A stretch of DNA of 64,000 bases from Clostridia bacterium (GTDB lineage: Bacteria > Bacillota > Clostridia > Oscillospirales > Acutalibacteraceae): positions 62,001 to 126,000 of the forward strand of contig JAFVSK010000023.1 of assembly GCA_017503785.1 (NCBI GenBank), in the 5' to 3' direction. Both the position numbers and the translations under genes were made by a program. Position 1 is the first letter of the stretch; the number at the start of each line of letters is the position of its first letter. The notes under the pieces were generated by a model. That model was not told the origin of the DNA. It was given only the letters and a program-made list of their open reading frames with translations, and ran no database searches. Below are positions 59,608 to 64,000 of this stretch, piece by piece.

Positions 59608-60178
59608 CGTATCCTTCGCCTACCGCGACACACCTGTGCTGAACAACGTGTCGCTGGCCTTGCCCAAAGCGGGAGCTGTGTGCTTTACGGCGCCGTCGGG
59701 CACCGGAAAAACCACGCTGCTGCGGCTCATAGCCGGATTGGAAGCGCCGCAAAAGGGCGCTGTTACCAATGAGGATGAGCGCGTGGCCGTGATGTTTCAG
59801 GACAATCGCCTTTTCCCCTGGCTCACCGCTGAGCAAAACGTGGCGTTAGCGTGTGCAGGCGAAGATCCGCTGCCGTTCTTGGAGGCGGTGGAGCTGACCG
59901 ACGCACGCGATAAATTCCCCTCTCAGCTCAGCGGTGGTATGCAGCGCCGTGTGGCGTTGGCGCGTGCGTTGGCCTTTGGCGGTGATCTGCTTTTGCTGGA
60001 CGAGCCGTTTACCGGTTTGGATAACGAGCTGCGAGAACGCGTGGCGGCGGTGATCCGTGAGCGGTTTGCCGGCGGTTGTATCGTTTTGATCACGCACGAT
60101 CCCGCCGAAGCGGCGTTATTGGATGCCACGGTGGTGCCGCTGACCTTCCCTTTGAGCGGAACGATTGAGATAGGATAA
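59594..60178 (+). CDS. ABC transporter ATP-binding protein
   Basis: A 194-residue ATPase with Walker A SGTGKTT, Q-loop VMFQDNRLFPWLTAEQNV, signature LSGGMQRR, Walker B LLLLDEPFTGLD and H-loop LITHDPAEA. At 194 residues it is shorter than the usual 240-260 of SsuB/TauB, lacking most of the C-terminal extension, yet all catalytic motifs are intact. It overlaps the permease gene by 14 bases, with GGAGG upstream. Confidence 0.94.
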   Translation: MRLDNVSFAYRDTPVLNNVSLALPKAGAVCFTAPSGTGKTTLLRLIAGLEAPQKGAVTNEDERVAVMFQDNRLFPWLTAEQNVALACAGEDPLPFLEAVELTDARDKFPSQLSGGMQRRVALARALAFGGDLLLLDEPFTGLDNELRERVAAVIRERFAGGCIVLITHDPAEAALLDATVVPLTFPLSGTIEIG

Positions 60179-60184
60179 TCCATT

Positions 60185-60215
60185 AGAGGCACACTTCGCA
60201 AGGAAGTGTGCCTCT
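60185..60215 (+). terminator. Terminator-like hairpin after the ABC operon
   Basis: AGAGGCACACTTC pairs perfectly with GAAGTGTGCCTCT around GCAAG. The following T-tract is weak (CTGTTATATT). Confidence 0.65.
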
Positions 60216-60260
60216 CTGTTATATTCGGCGGTAGAGGATCGTGGGAACTGTTATTTTTTA

Positions 60261-60289
60261 TGGACAACTTGAAAAATATGTGGTATATT
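60261..60289 (+). promoter_or_regulatory. Promoter of the DUF4364/two-component operon
   Basis: TGGACA (60261-60266), 17-base spacer, TATATT (60284-60289), 20 bases before the start. Confidence 0.55.
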
Positions 60290-60309
60290 AAAGGGTGAGG
60301 TGATCGTGT

Positions 60310-60900
60310 ATGAATCGTGATACGTTTTCGGCCGGCGTGGAGCCCGGCGGCTTACATTCTCATAACGAGATCAAAATTTTGATCTGCTATATGCTTAACG
60401 GTGTGCACGAGCCGTTATCGCGCACGGTCGTGCTGGATATTTTGAGCGGCGACGGCATGGCGAATTTCTTCGACGCCAGCGCCGCCATTGACGATTTGGT
60501 GAAGCGCGGTAATCTGACCGAAGATGATAACGGCCTGCTGACGGTGACCGAGGCCGGTCGCCACGCCGCGGCAACGCTGGCGGATATGATCCCCTTTACC
60601 CTGCGCGAGCGTTCGGTAACGGCCGGTCTGCGGCTGCTGGCACGCCAGCACAGCGAACGCGACAACCGCGCAGAAATTGCCCCCTGTGAAAACGGCGGCT
60701 GGGTGGTGTCGTGCTCGGTGGGCAAGGATGCACCGCTGTTCCGTTTTGAATTGCTGGTGGGCGACGAGCTGCAGGCACAGCAGGTGCGGGATCGGTTTTT
60801 GGACGATCCGTTGCTGCTGTATCAAAGCGTGATCGGTATCGTATCGGGCGGAGCCAAGCTAAATTCCGCCGCGAACCAGATCACCATTGAATTACCGTAA
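60310..60900 (+). CDS. DUF4364 family protein
   Basis: A 196-residue protein with a winged-helix-like N-terminus (HNEIKILICYMLNGVHEPLSRTVV, DGMANFFDASAAIDDLVKRGN, LLTVTEAGRHAAATL) characteristic of DUF4364, a Firmicutes family of suspected transcription regulators. The C-terminal part is beta-rich and of unknown role. AGGTGAT lies five bases before the ATG. It precedes the response regulator by 10 bases, so it is probably in the same transcript. Confidence 0.9.
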   Translation: MNRDTFSAGVEPGGLHSHNEIKILICYMLNGVHEPLSRTVVLDILSGDGMANFFDASAAIDDLVKRGNLTEDDNGLLTVTEAGRHAAATLADMIPFTLRERSVTAGLRLLARQHSERDNRAEIAPCENGGWVVSCSVGKDAPLFRFELLVGDELQAQQVRDRFLDDPLLLYQSVIGIVSGGAKLNSAANQITIELP

Positions 60901-60910
60901 GGAGTGCCGT

Positions 60911-61579
60911 ATGGAAAAGCAAGCCACTGTGCTGATCGTCGACGATGAAATGCGCATGCGGCGCGTGATCGCCGACTATCTGCATATTAAGCATTACCGC
61001 ACGATAGAAGCGGCCGACGGTGTGGAGGCTTTGGAACGGTTCCGCGCCGAACAACCCGATTTGGTTCTGTTAGACGTGATGATGCCGCGTATGAACGGCT
61101 GGGAGGTGTGCCGTACCATTCGGCAAACACACCGCACGCCCATTATTATGCTGACCGCACGTAGCGAGGAGGACGACGAGCTGCAGGGCTTTGAACTGGG
61201 GGCTGACGAGTATATCGCCAAGCCGTTCAGTTTGAAGATCTTATTGGCACGCATCGAGGCGGTGCTGCGCCGTCACGACGATCCAGCCGCCGCACCTGCT
61301 GCCGAGTTGTTGCACGTGGACCGCCTTTCTCGCGAGGTGACGGTGGACGGCGTGGCCGTACAGCTGACTTACACGGAATTTGAACTGCTGGAGTATCTGA
61401 TCACCAATAAGGGGTTGGCGCTCTCGCGCGATAAAATTCTGGACAATGTGTGGAAATACGATTACGACGGTGATGCGCGCACCGTGGATACCCATATTAA
61501 AAAGCTGCGCAGTAAGCTGGGCGAGGCCGGCGAAATGATTAAAACCATTCGCGGCATCGGCTATAAATTTGAGGGATAA
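60911..61579 (+). CDS. OmpR-family response regulator
   Basis: A 222-residue two-domain regulator. The receiver domain has acidic pocket LIVDDE, phospho-acceptor Asp in LVLLDVMMPRMNG (about residue 52), and Lys in YIAKPFS. The winged-helix effector has LTYTEFELLEYLI and YDGDARTVDTHIKKLRSKL. The ATG at 60911 has AAGGAGTG upstream. It is 2 bases before the sensor kinase gene. Confidence 0.96.
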   Translation: MEKQATVLIVDDEMRMRRVIADYLHIKHYRTIEAADGVEALERFRAEQPDLVLLDVMMPRMNGWEVCRTIRQTHRTPIIMLTARSEEDDELQGFELGADEYIAKPFSLKILLARIEAVLRRHDDPAAAPAAELLHVDRLSREVTVDGVAVQLTYTEFELLEYLITNKGLALSRDKILDNVWKYDYDGDARTVDTHIKKLRSKLGEAGEMIKTIRGIGYKFEG

Positions 61580-61581
61580 CG

Positions 61582-63036
61582 ATGAGTAGCAATCCAATCG
61601 TTCGGTTTTTTCGGTCGGTTGCCGGAAAAATGACCGCCGTGCTGGCACTGTGTATTTTCGTGCTGGTGCTGGTGAATTGGCTGCTGAACAGCTTTGTGCT
61701 GTTGGATAATTATGAGCGTGAGCAACGCGAGCTACTGATACAAAGCTACGAGGAGCTTAACGGCTCTCCCCGTTCGCAGCGCACCTTGGTGGGACTGCTG
61801 GAGGGCTATGCGTTGGAGTATGGTATGGGGGCAATGCTTTGGTCGGACACCCACGTGCTGTACAGCAGCAGTCGCAATGTGCAATCGTTGAACAACGGGT
61901 TTTTTAAACCTCTACCGTTGCCGAGTGGCAGCTACGAGGTATCGAACCGCACGCCGCCGCAGGCTGTTGCCGGTGAACAGTGGTTGACGTTATCGGCGCG
62001 CACCAACGACGGCTTGAATCTCTTGCTGTGGGTGTCGCTTTCCAACGTGAGTTCCGGTGCCGAGATCACCAATCGCTTTTTGCTGTGGTCGGGTGTGGCC
62101 ACCTTGCTGATTGGCGCCCTGGCAGCGTTGCTGATGGCGCGTTCCATGACCAAGCCGGTGCGGCAGCTGTCGCGTATGGCACAACGCATGGCGCAACTTG
62201 ATTTTTCTGAACGGTACGTCGGCGAGGGCCACGACGAACTGGCCGAGCTGGGGCACAGTTTGAACACCGTGTCGGAAACGCTGGAGAGTAATCTTTCGGA
62301 ACTGAAAACCGCAAACGCGCGGTTGCGGGGCGATATGGAAGCGCAAGCGCAGCAAAACGAGGCGCGCAGCCGCTTTATCCGCAACGTATCGCACGAACTG
62401 AAAACACCACTGGCATTGATACAAAGCTACGCTGAAGGGTTGGGCGAAAACGCAGCTGACGATGCCGAAAGCCGTGCTTATTATTGCGAAGTAATTGAGG
62501 ACGAAGCCGAAAAGCTGACACAGATCTTGGCAAAGCTGACCATGCTGATGCAGCTGGAATCGGGCAGTGAGGAACTGCTGATCGACCGTTTCGATATCAA
62601 CGCGTTGCTGAAGCGTGCGGTGGAGCGCTATGCGCCGTTGTTTGAAGAGAAGGGGGCGCCCCTCCCCACCGTAACGGACGATCCGTGTGCCGTTTGGGGC
62701 GATGCGGTGCTGATTGAAAACGTGGTGACGAATTATCTGACCAACGCGCTCAATCACGTGACACCCGGCGGCGAGATCCGCATAACCGCAACTCCCACCG
62801 ATCACGGCACCGTGGCGGTAACGGTGTTTAACAGCGGCAACGCCATTCCCGACGAGGATCTTCCTCACATTTGGGAAAGCTTTTACAAGGTGGACAAAGC
62901 CCATACCCGCGCCTATGGCGGGACGGGGATCGGATTATCGGTGGTGGCGGCCGTTATGACCGCTCACGGCATGCCGTTTGGTGCCGAAAACCGCGACGGC
63001 GGTGTGGCGTTTTTCTTTGAGCTTGCGGCACGGTGA
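61582..63036 (+). CDS. Sensor histidine kinase
   Basis: A 484-residue membrane kinase with helix 1 (about 18-40), an extracellular sensor of about 125 residues, helix 2 (about 167-187) and HAMP (ARSMTKPVRQLSRMAQRM). Its HisKA domain has the phospho-acceptor His in FIRNVSHELKTPLALIQSYAEGL (split: FIRNVSHELKTP then LALIQSYAEGL), and its ATPase domain has NYLTNALNHV, YGGTGIGLSVV and the C-terminal G box. It pairs with the adjacent response regulator. The stimulus is unknown. No terminator separates it from the TIR gene 45 bases on. Confidence 0.95.
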   Translation: MSSNPIVRFFRSVAGKMTAVLALCIFVLVLVNWLLNSFVLLDNYEREQRELLIQSYEELNGSPRSQRTLVGLLEGYALEYGMGAMLWSDTHVLYSSSRNVQSLNNGFFKPLPLPSGSYEVSNRTPPQAVAGEQWLTLSARTNDGLNLLLWVSLSNVSSGAEITNRFLLWSGVATLLIGALAALLMARSMTKPVRQLSRMAQRMAQLDFSERYVGEGHDELAELGHSLNTVSETLESNLSELKTANARLRGDMEAQAQQNEARSRFIRNVSHELKTPLALIQSYAEGLGENAADDAESRAYYCEVIEDEAEKLTQILAKLTMLMQLESGSEELLIDRFDINALLKRAVERYAPLFEEKGAPLPTVTDDPCAVWGDAVLIENVVTNYLTNALNHVTPGGEIRITATPTDHGTVAVTVFNSGNAIPDEDLPHIWESFYKVDKAHTRAYGGTGIGLSVVAAVMTAHGMPFGAENRDGGVAFFFELAAR

Positions 63037-63081
63037 CCGCTGACGTAAAAAAACACGGAGTGTTTGAGGAGTACATACGCT

Positions 63082-64000
63082 ATGTCTATTTTTATTTCCT
63101 TTTCCAGTAAGGACAGAGAAATAGCACAGGATCTTTGCGCGCTGCTGAAGGCAAACGGTCTTCCCTATTGGATCTCCGATGAGCACGAGATCCCGGGGCA
63201 GCTGTTTTCGGAAGTGATCATTGACGCGATCGACAACGCCTCGGTTGTTTTGCTGTTACTGTCGGAGGAGGCCAACGCTTCCAAGCACGTGGCAAGCGAA
63301 ATTTCTTACGCATTTGAAAAAGAAAAGGTGATTTTACCCGTAACCATCGGCGCGGTGCAGCTTTCCAAGAGCATGACCTATTGGCTTGGCGGAAAACAAC
63401 GCATGAAATATGCACCGACCACGGCTTTTAAGCTGGAGCTGGTGGGGGCGCTGCTGAAGCTGTTGCATCCCGAAACGCCGCAAAACTCGCACAGCACGGT
63501 GATTACCGGAAGCAATCGTTCGTCAAAGCCAAAATGGGGCATGATTGCGGCGATTGCCGCAGCTGCTATGGTGATCGTGGCGTTGGTGCTCTTGATGCTT
63601 CCGCGGCAGCATGGGGGCGGCTTACCTGCCGCTGTGACAACCACGATCGCTTCGGCAGAGCAGCAAGCGACTGTGACAACACCGGCTGCACCGCAAACGA
63701 CGACCACGGCACCCGCTACAGCTGCAACGACCACCAAGGCACCCACCACGGCAGCACCCACCACCACGGTACAGGTTGCTGCAGGGCAAAACCAAATTCC
63801 CGGCCATTTTTCGGAAGCCGTGCAAAACTTTTCTTACCAAGATCGCTTGACGCAAACGCTGTTTACGATTTATTTGGCGCCCGGTGAAAAGCACGCTATT
63901 TCGACGGCGTGGCCGAACGTTGACTCGTATTCCCAAAACACGGCGATCGCCACCATTGACGGCAAGCTGATCACTGCTGCGGCAAGAGGCGAAACCTACG
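63082..64000 (+). CDS. TIR domain, transmembrane, Thr-rich linker and Ig-like protein (partial)
   Basis: An open frame of 306 codons running off the right edge; ATG at 63082 with GAGGAG upstream. Residues 1-130 form a TIR domain (MSIFISFSSKDREIAQDLC, GQLFSEVIIDAIDNASVVLLLL, SEEANASKHVASEISYAF). Glu73 sits at the usual catalytic position of NAD-cleaving TIR domains. A transmembrane helix (about 152-173) and a Thr/Ala/Pro linker (about 185-230) follow. The visible end, NTAIATIDGKLITAAARGETY, resembles a bacterial Ig-like group 2 repeat. This predicts a cytosolic TIR and an extracellular adhesive or sensing part. Confidence 0.8.
   Translation, partial: MSIFISFSSKDREIAQDLCALLKANGLPYWISDEHEIPGQLFSEVIIDAIDNASVVLLLLSEEANASKHVASEISYAFEKEKVILPVTIGAVQLSKSMTYWLGGKQRMKYAPTTAFKLELVGALLKLLHPETPQNSHSTVITGSNRSSKPKWGMIAAIAAAAMVIVALVLLMLPRQHGGGLPAAVTTTIASAEQQATVTTPAAPQTTTTAPATAATTTKAPTTAAPTTTVQVAAGQNQIPGHFSEAVQNFSYQDRLTQTLFTIYLAPGEKHAISTAWPNVDSYSQNTAIATIDGKLITAAARGETY

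Noticed and set aside
61990..62904. 304-codon frame antisense to the histidine kinase
   Set aside because: No domain, no ribosome binding site, and fully covered by a canonical kinase.
63040..63075. Small AAACAC/GTGTTT hairpin between the kinase and TIR gene as a terminator
   Set aside because: A six-base stem without a T-run on the plus strand is too weak to call.
1..64000. CRISPR arrays, insertion sequences, prophage genes
   Set aside because: No regularly spaced repeats, transposase, integrase or phage structural motifs were found on either strand.

Overview
The window reads as chromosome of a Gram-positive, low-oxygen Clostridia-type bacterium, probably an Oscillospirales/Ruminococcaceae-like lineage with fairly high GC. 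The basis is the ctsR-mcsA-mcsB-clpC operon under tandem CtsR boxes, RqcH, TmcAL, DUF1858, DUF4364, DUF1846 and DUF6062 proteins, class A RNase P RNA, Rnf-family proteins, lipobox-bearing lipoproteins and strong AGGAGG-type ribosome binding sites. This placement is inference from gene content. I see no insertion sequence, prophage, integrase or CRISPR array. No gene-free stretch exceeds about 300 bases apart from the one occupied by rnpB. The longest true gaps are 39928-40208 (a DnaA-box-like cluster) and 48427-48649 (CtsR operators plus an AT-rich leader).

Layout. 1-16.8 kb is mainly minus-strand housekeeping: a partial DUF5685 protein, ackA, tmcAL (plus), a metallophosphoesterase lipoprotein, an ispD-ispF-CopZ-like-ABC exporter operon, a DUF1858-trmK-Nif3-rqcH operon, a phosphohexomutase-prmA-rsmE operon and a plus-strand DUF1846 gene. 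A tRNA-Leu(UAA) and its terminator precede a surface-glycan locus at 17.1-26.8 kb: GT2, Wzy/ligase-like, GT4, pyruvyl transferase, Wzx flippase and an Fe-S/FrhB-like protein on plus, then GT2 and UDP-galactopyranose mutase on minus. It lacks an initiating phosphoglycosyl transferase.

27-40 kb holds a sodium/proline symporter, then a minus-strand operon encoding only RnfC, RnfD, RnfE and RnfA homologues. The RnfG and RnfB genes are absent, and several cofactor-binding residues of the canonical complex are missing; I rate this as the most interesting system in the window. A MecA-like adaptor gene diverges from it. Next come rpe, upp, tsaB-tsaE, polA (proofreading site degenerate), class II aldolase and a DUF6062 gene. 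After these lies a 44-bp cluster of four DnaA-box-like nonamers.

40-54 kb holds a LysR regulator diverging from a PQ-loop protein/hydrolase pair across a perfect 10-bp-arm palindrome, then degV, rnpB, the ctsR-mcsAB-clpC stress operon and two tandem tiny Cys-rich membrane peptides (the second only 39 codons). A PH-domain protein, an E2-like acyltransferase lacking its catalytic His, AzlCD, a DtxR-type regulator and the methionine genes metA and metY follow. 54-64 kb holds an aminotransferase with a near-leaderless promoter arrangement, a Thr-rich exported membrane-anchored protein, and a Crp-type regulator with an operator at its own start followed by an NMT1-type ABC transporter. It ends with DUF4364, a two-component system and a TIR-transmembrane-Thr linker-Ig-like protein cut by the window end.
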